Source: Ruania suaedae (GTDB lineage: Bacteria; Actinomycetota; Actinomycetes; Actinomycetales; Beutenbergiaceae). Taken from it: a stretch of DNA of 64,000 nucleotides. The translations under genes and the position numbers were made by a program. Under the pieces are notes generated by a model. The model was not told the origin of the DNA. It saw nothing but the letters and a program-made list of their open reading frames with translations, and made no database searches. The stretch covers positions 3,162,001 through 3,226,000 of the forward strand of contig NZ_CP088018.1 of NCBI RefSeq assembly GCF_021049265.1, in the 5' to 3' direction. Positions 25,928 through 35,477 of this stretch are shown here, one piece after another; position 1 is the first letter of the stretch; each line of letters begins with the position of its first letter.

Positions 25928-27442
25928 ATGTCGACCGCCACACCTTCCCGCGCCACGCGCATCGTCCTGGCGGCAGCAGCGCTGCTGCTCGCCACCGTCG
26001 CCGGCGTGGTCAGCGCCCCACCCGCATCGGCCGCCATCGCGGACGGCCCCTGGTCCGGCACCGGGGCCCAGGGCACGTTCACGGTCAGCGACCCGCAGGG
26101 CACCTGGGCCCAGCCCCAGCTGTCCTACGCGATCAACCCGGCCGGCCAGCAGCGTTCGTGGACTCTCGAATCCGTCGCGACCGACTCGGGCACGCTCACC
26201 GTGGACTACGCCTGGGCGGGCTTTCACTCCTGGTACGCAGTCACCGCGCGCCTGACCGCGTTCGTCTATCCCGCTGACGGCGGGCCCACCGAGACCGCAC
26301 TGGTCGACGTAGGCCCCACCAACTGCTGCAGCGCGCCCTCCGGCGGATTCACCTACACCGGTAGCACCACCTTCGAACTCGCCGCGGGTGACACCTTCGG
26401 GCTGCGGATGAGCGGCTCCAACGGCGACTCGGACAACCGCCTGCAGGGGACGCTGACTCTCCAAGTGCCTGTCGCGCCGCAGTCCATCAGCATCGCCGAC
26501 ATCGAGGACACGCGCATCGACGCCGACCCGGTCGCCGTCGATGCCAGCGCCACCTCGGGACTCCCGGTGGCCCTGGCGACCCTGACCCCCGAGACCTGCA
26601 CCGTCGAGGGCGGGACGGTCGGCCTGCTCGAGATCGGCACCTGCACGATCGAGGGCACTCAAGCGGGTGACACGACGTGGTTGCCGGCGCAGCCGGTGAC
26701 CACCTCGTTCGAGGTCCTTCCGATACCTCTCGAGCAGAGCCTGGCCCTGACCCCGCTGCCCGACACCCAGCTCGACGCCGGCCCGCTGACCGTCGAGGCC
26801 ACCAGCACCTCCGAGCTGCCCATCACGCTCACCACCCTCACCCCCGAGACCTGCACCCTCGACGGCGACCAGGCCACCCTGCTGACCACCGGCACCTGCA
26901 CCATCGAAGCCACTCAGGACGGCGACCGCTTCTGGGCGCCCGCCGAGCCGGTCACCACCTCCTTCGAGGTCCTCGCCCTCGCGCAGACCCTCACCCTGAC
27001 CCCGCTGCCCGACACCCAGCTCGACGCCGGCCCAGTGACGATCGAGGCCACCAGCACCTCCGAGCTCCCCGTCACCCTCACCACCCTCACCCCCGAGACC
27101 TGCACCCTCGACGGCGACCAGGCCACCCTGCTGACCACCGGCACCTGCACCATCGAAGCCACTCAGGACGGGTCGGCCACCTACCTGCCCGCCGAGCCGG
27201 TCAGCATCGGTTTCGAGGTCCTCCCGGTGCCCACCGAGGAGCCGACGGCGCCCGAACCGGCCACCGAACCGGCCACCGACCCGGCACCCGAGGCCACGCC
27301 CGCCGGCCCCCCGCCGACGCTCGAGGAGGAGGCGCTGGCACAGACGGGCCCGGCCACGGGTGCGCTGACGGCGTCCGCGGCCGCACTCGCACTGGTCGGG
27401 CTCGCGGTGCTCGCCCTGCGTCGCCGGGCGTTGCTGAGCTGA
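25928..27442 (+). CDS. Sortase-anchored repeat protein with LAQTG signal
   Basis: A 504-residue exported protein. A signal peptide (about residues 1-36, IVLAAAALLLATVAGVVSAP, SASA-type end) leads an N-terminal domain of roughly 150 residues. Three repeats of about 83 residues follow (near 191-273, 274-356 and 357-438), each with an LTPETCTLDGD-like core and two cysteines. Then come a Pro/Thr/Glu-rich wall-spanning stretch, the sorting motif LAQTG (470-474), a hydrophobic helix and RRRALLS. LAXTG is the sortase E motif of high-GC actinobacteria. It is probably a cell-surface stalk or adhesin; no enzymatic domain is seen. GAGGAG at 25917-25922 supports ATG 25928. Confidence 0.85.
   Translation: MSTATPSRATRIVLAAAALLLATVAGVVSAPPASAAIADGPWSGTGAQGTFTVSDPQGTWAQPQLSYAINPAGQQRSWTLESVATDSGTLTVDYAWAGFHSWYAVTARLTAFVYPADGGPTETALVDVGPTNCCSAPSGGFTYTGSTTFELAAGDTFGLRMSGSNGDSDNRLQGTLTLQVPVAPQSISIADIEDTRIDADPVAVDASATSGLPVALATLTPETCTVEGGTVGLLEIGTCTIEGTQAGDTTWLPAQPVTTSFEVLPIPLEQSLALTPLPDTQLDAGPLTVEATSTSELPITLTTLTPETCTLDGDQATLLTTGTCTIEATQDGDRFWAPAEPVTTSFEVLALAQTLTLTPLPDTQLDAGPVTIEATSTSELPVTLTTLTPETCTLDGDQATLLTTGTCTIEATQDGSATYLPAEPVSIGFEVLPVPTEEPTAPEPATEPATDPAPEATPAGPPPTLEEEALAQTGPATGALTASAAALALVGLAVLALRRRALLS
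26747..27234 (+). repeat. Tandem 249-base coding repeat in surface protein
   Basis: Two units of about 249 bases (83 codons) starting at 26747 and 26996 are nearly identical over long stretches, including the block around GGCGACCAGGCCACCCTGCT. A third, diverged unit precedes them. High identity suggests recent duplication or gene conversion, and the copy number may vary between strains. Confidence 0.85.
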
Positions 27443-27456
27443 GACGGCCGAGGCGG

Positions 27457-28149
27457 GTGCGCGCCGTCGGGATCGGAGCCCTGGCCACGGCGCTCGCCGT
27501 GGTGCCGGTCCGGTTCGCCGCGCCGGCGGTCCCGGCACCAGCCCTGCTGGTCGCACTGGTCGCCGCGGCGCTCGTGCCGCTGACCGCCCTCGCGGTGGTC
27601 CGGCGCCGGACGAACCGGGGTCATCACCTTCCCGGCGACGAGGTCACCCTGCTCCGGGCCGGGCTAGTGGGAGCCTGCGCAGGGCAGGCGGGGCTGGTCC
27701 TCCTCGGCGAGCTGTCACCGCAGATCTGGCCCCTGTTCGTGCTCGCGCTGGTGGCCTGGTTGCTGGACGGTCTGGACGGGATCGTCGCCCGCCGCACCGG
27801 GACCGCCTCGGAGGCCGGGGGCCGCTTCGACGTCGAGATCGACGCCGTGCTGCTGCTCGCGCTCTCGGCGGTGGTCGCCACCGTGGTCGGCTGGTGGGTG
27901 CTCGGCATCGGAATGCTGCGCTACCTGTGGGTGCTCACCCTGCTCGCCGCTCCGCGGCTGGACCGCCCGCTTGCGCCCCGGCCCTCGCGGCGGCGCATCG
28001 CCGGGCTACAGGGCGGGGTACTCGTCGCCTCGCTCGCACCGTCCGTTCCCGACGGCGTGGTCTGGCCGGCCTGCGCCCTCGCCCTCGCGCTGCTCTGCTT
28101 CTCCTTCGCCCGCGACGGGGTGCACGCGCAACGGACCCAGCCCAGCTGA
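27457..28149 (+). CDS. CDP-alcohol phosphatidyltransferase family protein
   Basis: A 230-residue membrane protein with the family signature DG-x2-AR-x8-G-x3-D-x3-D (DGLDGIVARR, then GGRFDVEID), which binds CDP-diacylglycerol or another CDP-alcohol and metal ions. It would transfer the phosphatidyl group to an alcohol acceptor, or, like related enzymes, build a different polar lipid; the acceptor is not predictable. GTG at 27457 is the likely start, 14 bases after the surface-protein stop. The N-terminal hydrophobic region fits two membrane helices. Confidence 0.82.
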   Translation: MRAVGIGALATALAVVPVRFAAPAVPAPALLVALVAAALVPLTALAVVRRRTNRGHHLPGDEVTLLRAGLVGACAGQAGLVLLGELSPQIWPLFVLALVAWLLDGLDGIVARRTGTASEAGGRFDVEIDAVLLLALSAVVATVVGWWVLGIGMLRYLWVLTLLAAPRLDRPLAPRPSRRRIAGLQGGVLVASLAPSVPDGVVWPACALALALLCFSFARDGVHAQRTQPS

Positions 28150-28243
28150 TCTCAGCGGTTGCGAGCCCACTGCGCCGCGCGCATGCTCACAGAGTAGGCA
28201 TCACCCGGGAGGAGGTCCGGTGAGCAGCCCTCCGGGAGGATCG

Positions 28244-29143
28244 ATGAGCACCATGATCGCCGGCGTGGAGATCAGCAAACCCGACAAGGAGCTGTTCCCC
28301 GCCACCGATGACCCCGCGGTCACCAAGGCCGACCTGGCCGGCTATTACGCCGAGGTGGCCCAGACGATGCTGCCGCACCTGCGGGGCCGGCCCATCAGCA
28401 TGCAGCGATTCCCCGACGGCATCGACGACGGCTCGTTCTTCGAGAAGAAGGTGCCCGGCCATTTCCCTGACTTCGTCGCCGCCGTCGAGGTCGACACCGC
28501 CGACGGGCCGCAACGCCAGGTCACGATCGCCGACGCCCGCACCCTGGTCTACCTCGCCAATCAGGCATGCGTGACACCGCACGTGTGGCTGAGTACCGCC
28601 GACCGCCTCGACCGGCCCGATCGGCTCGTCGTCGACCTCGATCCCACGGTCCCCGGCTTGGATGCCGTCCGCCGAGCCACCCGGATGGTGGGCGACCTGT
28701 GCGACGAGCTCGGCCTGACCACCTTCTTGACCACCACCGGCTCGCGCGGGTACCACGTGGTGGTGCCGCTGCGCCCCGACGCCGGATTCGACCAGGTCCG
28801 CGAGTTCGCCCGCACCGCGGCCGAGGTGCTCGTCGGCCGCGATCCGGACCTGCTCACGCTCGAGGCACGCAAGGACAACCGCGGGGACCGGGTACTGGTC
28901 GACATTCAACGCAACGGCTACGCCCAGACGGCGGTGCCTCCCTACGCCGTGCGCGCCCGCCCCGGCGCCCCGGTGGCCGTGCCGATCCGGTGGGACGAGC
29001 TCTCCCGCGTCGACCCGGGCCGCTACACCATCCGATCCCTGCCCCGGCGCCTGGCCCAGACCGAGGATCCGTGGTCCGGGATCGATCGTCACCGGCAGTC
29101 CCTGGACCGAGCGGCCGAGAAGCTCGCGCGGCTGACCGGCTGA
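28244..29143 (+). CDS. LigD-like polymerase/primase domain protein (NHEJ)
   Basis: A stand-alone archaeo-eukaryotic-primase-type polymerase domain of 299 residues, as in bacterial LigD, which fills gaps during non-homologous end joining. The catalytic aspartates are in LVVDLDPTVPG and the family blocks GRPISMQRFPDGID, FFEKKVPGHFPDF, TTGSRGYHVVVPL and LEARKDNRGDRVLVDIQRNG are present. ATG at 28244 has GGGAGGA upstream; an in-frame GTG at 28220 is an alternative. No ligase domain is fused. The phosphoesterase domain is a separate convergent gene 17 bases away. Confidence 0.88.
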   Translation: MSTMIAGVEISKPDKELFPATDDPAVTKADLAGYYAEVAQTMLPHLRGRPISMQRFPDGIDDGSFFEKKVPGHFPDFVAAVEVDTADGPQRQVTIADARTLVYLANQACVTPHVWLSTADRLDRPDRLVVDLDPTVPGLDAVRRATRMVGDLCDELGLTTFLTTTGSRGYHVVVPLRPDAGFDQVREFARTAAEVLVGRDPDLLTLEARKDNRGDRVLVDIQRNGYAQTAVPPYAVRARPGAPVAVPIRWDELSRVDPGRYTIRSLPRRLAQTEDPWSGIDRHRQSLDRAAEKLARLTG

Positions 29144-29160
29144 GCCGGACAGGCGGTCGC

Positions 29161-29748
29161 TCACTTCGCCTCGAGGTCGGCGTTGGTGCGCCCGCTCAGC
29201 ACCGACTCGTTCTGGGTCGAGGTGGGCCGGCGACGGCGGTCGGCGCCGTGATCGTCGACCTTGACCAGCATCCAGTTCGCCTCGTCCCCGCCCATCGTCG
29301 TGTGGGTGAGCGCGAACGCGCCGGTGAGCTTGTCCCCGTGCAGATCGACCTTGAGGTGGCCGCGCTCCAGCGCCTCGTCCGCCTCGACCGGCTCACCGTC
29401 GGACTCGGTGAGGTTCTCGTACGTGCCGGTGTCCCAGACGATGACCGTGCCGGCCCCGTAGCCCTCCTCGATCCGCCCCTCGTAGTCGGCGTAGTCGAGC
29501 GGGTGGTCCTCGGTGCGGTGGGCGAGCCGCTTGTCGGAGGGATCGACCGACGGACCTTTCGGCACCGCCCACGAGACCAGCACGCCGTCGATCTCCAGGC
29601 GTAGGTCGAAGTGCAGGGAGGAGGCGTCGTGGCGCTGGGTCACGAATCTGGGCGCGGCCCCGGACCCGGAGCCCGACCTCCCGGCCGGTTCGTCGGTGCG
29701 CGAGCCCCGGCGCTTGCGGTCGTAGTCGTCCAGACGTCGATCAGCCAT
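29161..29748 (-). CDS. DNA ligase D 3'-phosphoesterase domain protein
   Basis: A 195-residue stand-alone LigD phosphoesterase (PE) domain that trims 3'-phosphate or ribonucleotide ends before ligation. The active-site blocks are FVTQRHDASSLHFDLRLE, SWAVPKGPSVDP, RLAHRTEDHPLDYADYEG and GAGTVIVWDTGTYE, which carry the metal-binding His and Asp residues. The N-terminal 30 residues are basic and disordered. It is convergent with the polymerase-domain gene, so the LigD activities are split into separate genes here; the ATP-dependent ligase and Ku are not in the window. Confidence 0.88.
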   Translation of the reverse strand: MADRRLDDYDRKRRGSRTDEPAGRSGSGSGAAPRFVTQRHDASSLHFDLRLEIDGVLVSWAVPKGPSVDPSDKRLAHRTEDHPLDYADYEGRIEEGYGAGTVIVWDTGTYENLTESDGEPVEADEALERGHLKVDLHGDKLTGAFALTHTTMGGDEANWMLVKVDDHGADRRRRPTSTQNESVLSGRTNADLEAK

Positions 29749-29843
29749 GAGAACCCCCTCACCCAGCGTCTCACCGCACCCGCGTCCTCGCTCACCGGCC
29801 TCGCCCGATCGCCACCCGCCTGCCCTGGACGTTACGTTGACGT

Positions 29844-31163
29844 ATGACTTCCGCCGAGCACGTCATCTGGTGGCACGTGTATCCCCTGGGGTTCGTGGGG
29901 GCCGACACCACCGGAGCGGACCGCACGCCCGCCACGCGGTTGCCGGACCTGATCGGCTGGCTGGACCACCTGCTCGAGCTCGGCGCCAACGGCCTCGCGC
30001 TCGGTCCGGTCTTCGACTCCTCCACGCACGGCTACGACACCATCGACTATTTCCGTGTCGATCCCCGCCTGGGCACCGAGGACGACTTGGTCGCGCTCAT
30101 CGATGCCGCCCACGCCCGGGGCATCGACGTCATGCTCGACGGCGTCTTCAACCACGTGGGTCCGGACTTCCCCGCCCTGCGCACGGCGCGGCAGAACCCG
30201 GCCTCGCCCGAGGCGCGGCTGTTCGAGCAGGACCCCGACGGCGCCCTGGTGGCCTTCGAGGGTCACGGCGGGCTCATCACCCTCAACCACGGCGCGACAG
30301 AGGTGGCCGACCTGGTGACCGAGGTGATGACCTACTGGTGCGAGCGCGGCGTGGACGCGTGGCGCCTGGATGCCGCCTACACCGTCCCGATCGACTTCTG
30401 GAGCCGGGTGCTTCCGGCCGTCCGCGAGCGCCACCCGCAGGTGTACGTGATGGGCGAGGTGATCCACGGTGACTACGCCGCCTTCGTGCAGGCGGGCGGG
30501 ATGGACGCCGTCACCCAGTACGAGCTGTGGCAGGGGATCTGGCATGCGATCGCCGACCACAACCTGCACGAGCTCGATCATGCGCTCGGACGCCACAACG
30601 GCTTCCTCGAGACCTTCGTGCCGTACACCTTCGTCGGCAACCACGACGTCACCCGCATCGCCAGCCAGGTCGGGGACGAGCACCTCGACCACGCGCTGGC
30701 GCTGCTGCTCACACTGGGCGGGACGCCGTCGATCTACTACGGCGACGAGTTCGGCCTGCGCGCGGTGAAGGAGGAGCGCGCCGGTGGCGACGACGCGATC
30801 CGGCCGGCGTTCGGCTCACCCGGCGCCGATCCCATCCAGGTGCCCGGGGCCCGGCCCGAGGTGCTGGCCCTGCACCAGGAGCTGATCGGCCTACGCCGGC
30901 GCCATGCCTGGCTGCACACCGCGCGGAGCCGGACGGTCGCCGTCGGCAATGACTCGATCACGGTGGAGGTGACCGGCACCGAGGCTGACGGGGAGCAGTC
31001 CCTGATCGTGTGCCTGAACATCGGCGACGACGACGTGCGCACGCCGGCGGCGCAGTTCCTGGCCGGGCGCCGGGCCGGCCTCGACGGTGGCGAGCTCGTC
31101 GTCGGGCCGCACGGCTGGGCGGTGGCCGGGCCGGCTCAGGACTCCTCGCCCTCGGGCGGGTAG
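29844..31163 (+). CDS. Alpha-amylase family glycoside hydrolase (GH13)
   Basis: A 439-residue GH13 TIM-barrel enzyme without a signal peptide. Family regions are visible: DGVFNHVG (region I), DAWRLDAAY with nucleophile Asp176 (region II), VMGEV with acid/base Glu205 (region III) and VGNHDVTR with Asp268 (region IV). It probably acts on small intracellular alpha-glucosides or as an amylase/trehalose-type enzyme; the subfamily is uncertain. No good ribosome-binding site precedes ATG 29844; a TACGT-N2-ACGTA repeat ends there, which may indicate a leaderless transcript. It overlaps the convergent DUF488 gene by 28 bases. Confidence 0.88.
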   Translation: MTSAEHVIWWHVYPLGFVGADTTGADRTPATRLPDLIGWLDHLLELGANGLALGPVFDSSTHGYDTIDYFRVDPRLGTEDDLVALIDAAHARGIDVMLDGVFNHVGPDFPALRTARQNPASPEARLFEQDPDGALVAFEGHGGLITLNHGATEVADLVTEVMTYWCERGVDAWRLDAAYTVPIDFWSRVLPAVRERHPQVYVMGEVIHGDYAAFVQAGGMDAVTQYELWQGIWHAIADHNLHELDHALGRHNGFLETFVPYTFVGNHDVTRIASQVGDEHLDHALALLLTLGGTPSIYYGDEFGLRAVKEERAGGDDAIRPAFGSPGADPIQVPGARPEVLALHQELIGLRRRHAWLHTARSRTVAVGNDSITVEVTGTEADGEQSLIVCLNIGDDDVRTPAAQFLAGRRAGLDGGELVVGPHGWAVAGPAQDSSPSGG

Positions 31164-31693
31164 GTGACCGACCCGTCCTCGTGCGCGCGCGGCGGGGCGC
31201 CCCACTCCCCCCACCGGTGCACCCGGGCGGCCCCCGGCCCCATGATGTGGTGCACGGTCCATCCCCGCGCCGTCAGCGCCGTCGAGATCAGCAGCCGGTG
31301 ACACCGCCACGGCGGCACCTCGGCGCACATCAGGGCGGTCGGCTGCTCGCTCGCGAGCCCGGTCAGGCGCTCCACGCCGCGTGCGAACGCGGACGAGAGC
31401 GTGTGATCGGCGTAGTTCCGGAAGCTGGTGTTCTGCCACGCGCCGTTGACCTCGGCGGGCACGTCCTGCCGGCGCCGCCGACCGCCGAGGTCCTCCAGAT
31501 GGACATAGCCGACCCCGGCCTCCTCGAGCCATCCGGGCATGACGTCGCGCGAGAACTGTGGACTGCGCCGCGAGCCCGGGTGGGCGCGCACATCGGCGAT
31601 CAGTGCGATGCCGTGCTCGGCGAGCAGGTCCCGCACCTCATCCTCGGTACGGGTCCCGTGCCCGATCGTCCAGATCGACTCGGCGGCCGCCAC
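31136..31693 (-). CDS. DUF488 family protein
   Basis: A 185-residue cytoplasmic protein of the DUF488 family. The typical blocks are present: WTIGHGTRTEDEVRDLL, LIADVRAHPGSRRSPQF and the conserved CAEVPPWRCHRLLIS. Function is unknown; cysteine and histidine in the CAE/CHR blocks suggest a metal or nucleotide site. GTG at 31693 is the start. Its 3' end overlaps the GH13 gene on the other strand by 28 bases, and the SDR gene upstream ends only 4 bases away, so the two may form a transcript. Confidence 0.85.
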   Translation of the reverse strand: MAAAESIWTIGHGTRTEDEVRDLLAEHGIALIADVRAHPGSRRSPQFSRDVMPGWLEEAGVGYVHLEDLGGRRRRQDVPAEVNGAWQNTSFRNYADHTLSSAFARGVERLTGLASEQPTALMCAEVPPWRCHRLLISTALTARGWTVHHIMGPGAARVHRWGEWGAPPRAHEDGSVTYPPEGEES

Positions 31694-31697
31694 CGGC

Positions 31698-32522
<825 letters not shown>

Positions 32523-32628
32523 GCACGCTCCTCCAGTTGACCGACCCCCATCCCATCATGCCGCCGTGACTGGCGCCGCCCGCCACCGCTCGGGCAGGCT
32601 GAGACCTCCCCGAGGACGAGGAGCATGC

Positions 32629-33414
32629 GTGCGCCATCATGACCGGACCGTCGACGCCTTCGTCGAGAGCGTCCGCCACCGGGAGGACGTCCTCGGCGTC
32701 GTGGTCACCGGATCGGTCGCCCACGGCACCGAGCGGCCGGACTCCGATGTCGACGTCCAGCTGGTGCTCACCGACGAGGCCTTCGCACGCGCCTGGCAGG
32801 AGAACCGCCTCAGCTACGTGGTGCGGGACGTCGCCACCTACGAGGGCGGGTACGTCGACATCAAGGTGGCCGGCCCCGAGTTCCTGCGCCGCGCCGCCGC
32901 GGTCGCCGACGATCCGATGCGCCGCTCGATGCTGGGGGCGCGCGTGGCCTGGTCCCGGCTCGAGGACCTGGCCGCGCTGGTCGCCGCGATCCCGGTGCTG
33001 CCGGAGGGCGTCTGGGAGGACCGGATGGCCTCCTTCATCGCCCAGGTGCGCCTGCACGGCGGGTACTTCCTCGCCCAGGCCGAGAAGCTCGGCAACACCC
33101 ACCTGCTCCACCACGCCGCGGCGCACACGGTCTCGGCCGGTGGCCGGGCGCTGCTCGCCCACAACCGGATCCTGTTCCAGGGGCACAAGTACCTCGATGG
33201 GGCACTTGCCTCCGCCGAGCGCGTGCCCGCAGGCTATGCCCGGGCGGCGGCTGACCTGCTGGAACGGCCCGGCACGGCGACCGGCGCGGCCTACACCTCG
33301 CTGCTGGAGTCCTTCCACGCGTGGCCGCTGCCCCGGGAGCAGACCCTGTCCACGTTCGTGCGCGACAACGAGCTCGGCTGGTACTCCGGGGCGATCCCGC
33401 CGGAGTACCGCTGA
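32629..33414 (+). CDS. Nucleotidyltransferase-domain protein
   Basis: A 261-residue protein of the DNA polymerase beta-like nucleotidyltransferase superfamily. The signature VVTGSVAHGTERPDSDVDVQL contains the GS and D-x-D metal-binding motif. The rest is helical and resembles a substrate-binding region of the adenylyltransferase type, with ALLAHNRILFQGHKYLDGAL. Possible roles are antibiotic nucleotidylation or protein AMPylation; neither can be chosen from sequence. GTG at 32629 follows GAGGAG at 32618-32623. Confidence 0.75.
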   Translation: MRHHDRTVDAFVESVRHREDVLGVVVTGSVAHGTERPDSDVDVQLVLTDEAFARAWQENRLSYVVRDVATYEGGYVDIKVAGPEFLRRAAAVADDPMRRSMLGARVAWSRLEDLAALVAAIPVLPEGVWEDRMASFIAQVRLHGGYFLAQAEKLGNTHLLHHAAAHTVSAGGRALLAHNRILFQGHKYLDGALASAERVPAGYARAAADLLERPGTATGAAYTSLLESFHAWPLPREQTLSTFVRDNELGWYSGAIPPEYR

Positions 33415-33436
33415 GCCTCCCGGGCAGCCTCAGCGG
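33408..33436. terminator. Bidirectional hairpin between nucleotidyltransferase and SDR-TspO genes
   Basis: CCGCTGAG and CTCAGCGG form a perfect 8-base inverted repeat separated by 13 bases and covering both stop codons of the convergent genes. Confidence 0.5.
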
Positions 33437-34824
33437 TTGCGCCGCCGGATCGCCGCGGTCAGGCCGGTGGCGAAGGCGCACCATGCGGCGTACGGCGCCA
33501 GCGCGATGCCGAGCCGGCGGTCGGCCCGGCTCGAGCGCACGGCCAGGTCGGTGGCCGACGCCGTCAGCGCGGCCGCTCCGATCGTCGCGAGACCTGGCCG
33601 CCGGGCGGCGAAGAACAGCCCGCTCCAGCCGGCGTTGAGGGCGAGGTTCAGCCACAGCGCCCGCTCGTACTCGCGTGCGAGCCGGCGCTCACCGCGCGCG
33701 TGATGGGAGACCTGGGTGGCCGATCCGGCCGCGGCCAGGGCGCCGTACAGACCGGTCCAGACCACGCCGAACACCCAGCCGGGCGGCTGCCACGTCGGGG
33801 TGTCGAGCGTGCGGTACCACCGCGAGCGGGTGTTGGTCAGCGCCCCGCCCACGACGGCGCACGCCGCCACCGCGGCGAAGGTGCGGCCCCACGTCCGCAC
33901 CGCCCGCCCGGGATCGGGCTCGGTGCCCTCCAGCGCTCGCCGGATCGCCTCGCGGTAGCCGGTGCGCCCGCCGGGCGGCGGGCCCACCAGGTCGACGATG
34001 TCGTCCTCGGAGCAGATCACCTCGTGCACGAGCGAGCCGACGAGCGGTTTGGCGACCCCGGCGTCGACCGGGGTGACCAGCCCCACCCAGTGGCTGGCCA
34101 GCCGCGGCGTGAGCACCGGCACCGACTGCACCACCCGCGGGCGCAGGCCGGCGACGTCGGCGAATCCCTGCATCATCTGCCGGTAGGTGAGGACATCGGG
34201 CCCGCCGACGTCGAAGGTGCGGTTGACCTCGTCCGGCAGGTCGGCAGCGGCGATCAGGTAGTGGAGCACGTCATCGATACCGATGGGCTGGATCTTGTTC
34301 TCGACCCATCGCGGGGCCACCATCGCCGGCAACCGGCTGGACAGGTAGCGCAGCATCTCGAAGCTCGCCGAGCCCACGCCGAGCACGGTGGCGGCCTGGA
34401 GCACCGCCGTCGGGACGCCGGAGTCGAGCAGGATCTGGCCGACCTCGACCCGGGAGGCGAGGTGGGTGGAGAGCTCACCCGGCGGGTGCAGGCCGGAGAG
34501 GTAGACCAGGCGGCCGACGCTCTCCTCCTTGGCTACGCGGGCGAACCCGGAGGCCATCTCGCGGTCGCGGGCGACGAAGTCGCCCTTGCCGTCCATGGAG
34601 TGCAGCAGGTAGTAGGCCACGTCCACGCCGTCCAGCGCCTCGTGCAGGTCGGCCTCGGTGGTCGCATCGCCCTCGACCACCTCGAGCCGGGAGCGCCACT
34701 GGGCGGGCAGTCGATCGGCGGAGCGGGTCAGGACCCGGATCGTGTGGCCGGCCTCCAGCAGGCGGGGCACGAGCAGGCCACCGATGTTGCCGGTGGCCCC
34801 GGTGACGAGGATGCGATGAGTCAT
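33430..34824 (-). CDS. NmrA/SDR-type NAD(P)-binding protein fused to a TspO/MBR domain
   Basis: A 464-residue fusion. Residues 1 to about 300 are an atypical SDR (ILVTGATGNIGGLLVPRLLE, LVYLSGLHPPGELSTHL) of the NmrA/epimerase type. The C-terminal part (from about residue 318, WYRTLDTPTWQPPGWVFGVV, then WLNLALNAGWSGLFFAARRPG) is a TspO/MBR five-helix tryptophan-rich domain that in other proteins binds porphyrins. The combination suggests a redox or tetrapyrrole role at the membrane. The CPBP gene ends only 2 bases upstream, so both may share a transcript. Confidence 0.88.
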   Translation of the reverse strand: MTHRILVTGATGNIGGLLVPRLLEAGHTIRVLTRSADRLPAQWRSRLEVVEGDATTEADLHEALDGVDVAYYLLHSMDGKGDFVARDREMASGFARVAKEESVGRLVYLSGLHPPGELSTHLASRVEVGQILLDSGVPTAVLQAATVLGVGSASFEMLRYLSSRLPAMVAPRWVENKIQPIGIDDVLHYLIAAADLPDEVNRTFDVGGPDVLTYRQMMQGFADVAGLRPRVVQSVPVLTPRLASHWVGLVTPVDAGVAKPLVGSLVHEVICSEDDIVDLVGPPPGGRTGYREAIRRALEGTEPDPGRAVRTWGRTFAAVAACAVVGGALTNTRSRWYRTLDTPTWQPPGWVFGVVWTGLYGALAAAGSATQVSHHARGERRLAREYERALWLNLALNAGWSGLFFAARRPGLATIGAAALTASATDLAVRSSRADRRLGIALAPYAAWCAFATGLTAAIRRRNR

Positions 34825-34826
34825 GG

Positions 34827-35477
34827 CTAGATCAACCTTTCCAGCAACGGCGGCAGCAGCAGGAGCATCCCGCTGGACCAGATGATGTGGATCACGGCGG
34901 CACCGAGCACGCCACCGGTGGCACGTCGGTAGAGGGAGCAGACCAGGCCGAGCACCGCGGCCGCGAAGACCAGCAGCGAGACACCCGAGCCCACGGTCGT
35001 CAAGGCGTACAGCGCCGTGGAGAGCCAGACGGCGTAGCGATCGGGAATGGCCTGGAACAGCGCCCCCCGGAAGAAGAGTTCCTCGGCGAATCCACTCACC
35101 ACGGTGATGACCAGGACCACCGGCAGGAACCCGTAGCGGGCATGATCCAGCAGGTTCTGCACCGGTGTGGCCAGAGCCGGCACCTGGGCCACGAGGAGTG
35201 CGCCGGCACAGAAGACGGCGAGGAGGGCCAGCCCGATGCCCACCGGGCGCCAGAGCGCGAACGAGCGGACGCCGTCGGGGTCCTCGGGACGCCAGCGCAG
35301 CCGCCCGGAGGTCAGGGCTCCGATCACCCAGACGGCGGCCAGCGCGAGTGCGCCCACATAGAAGAGCGGGTCGCCGGGGGTCAGCGCCAGCGACCACCAC
35401 AGCAGCACCGTGCCACAGGCCACCGTGATCGCGACCACCAGCCGCCGGCGCAGCGTCGTCGGCTCAGCAAGGATCAT
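34827..35477 (-). CDS. CPBP (CAAX) family intramembrane protease
   Basis: A 216-residue membrane protein with about six hydrophobic segments and the CPBP motif 1, FAEELFFRGALF (EExxxR), followed by a conserved His in AVIHIIWSSGMLL. Members are glutamic intramembrane proteases involved in maturation or protection against peptides. The ATG at 35477 has no ribosome-binding site of its own, but overlaps the stop of a 10-codon ORF that has a strong one (see the leader ORF). It is followed after 2 bases by the SDR-TspO fusion gene. Confidence 0.82.
   Translation of the reverse strand: MILAEPTTLRRRLVVAITVACGTVLLWWSLALTPGDPLFYVGALALAAVWVIGALTSGRLRWRPEDPDGVRSFALWRPVGIGLALLAVFCAGALLVAQVPALATPVQNLLDHARYGFLPVVLVITVVSGFAEELFFRGALFQAIPDRYAVWLSTALYALTTVGSGVSLLVFAAAVLGLVCSLYRRATGGVLGAAVIHIIWSSGMLLLLPPLLERLI

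Noticed and set aside
29136-29148. CCGGC-N3-GCCGG hairpin at the end of the LigD polymerase gene
   Set aside because: A 5-base stem over a stop codon in GC-rich DNA is not enough to call a terminator.
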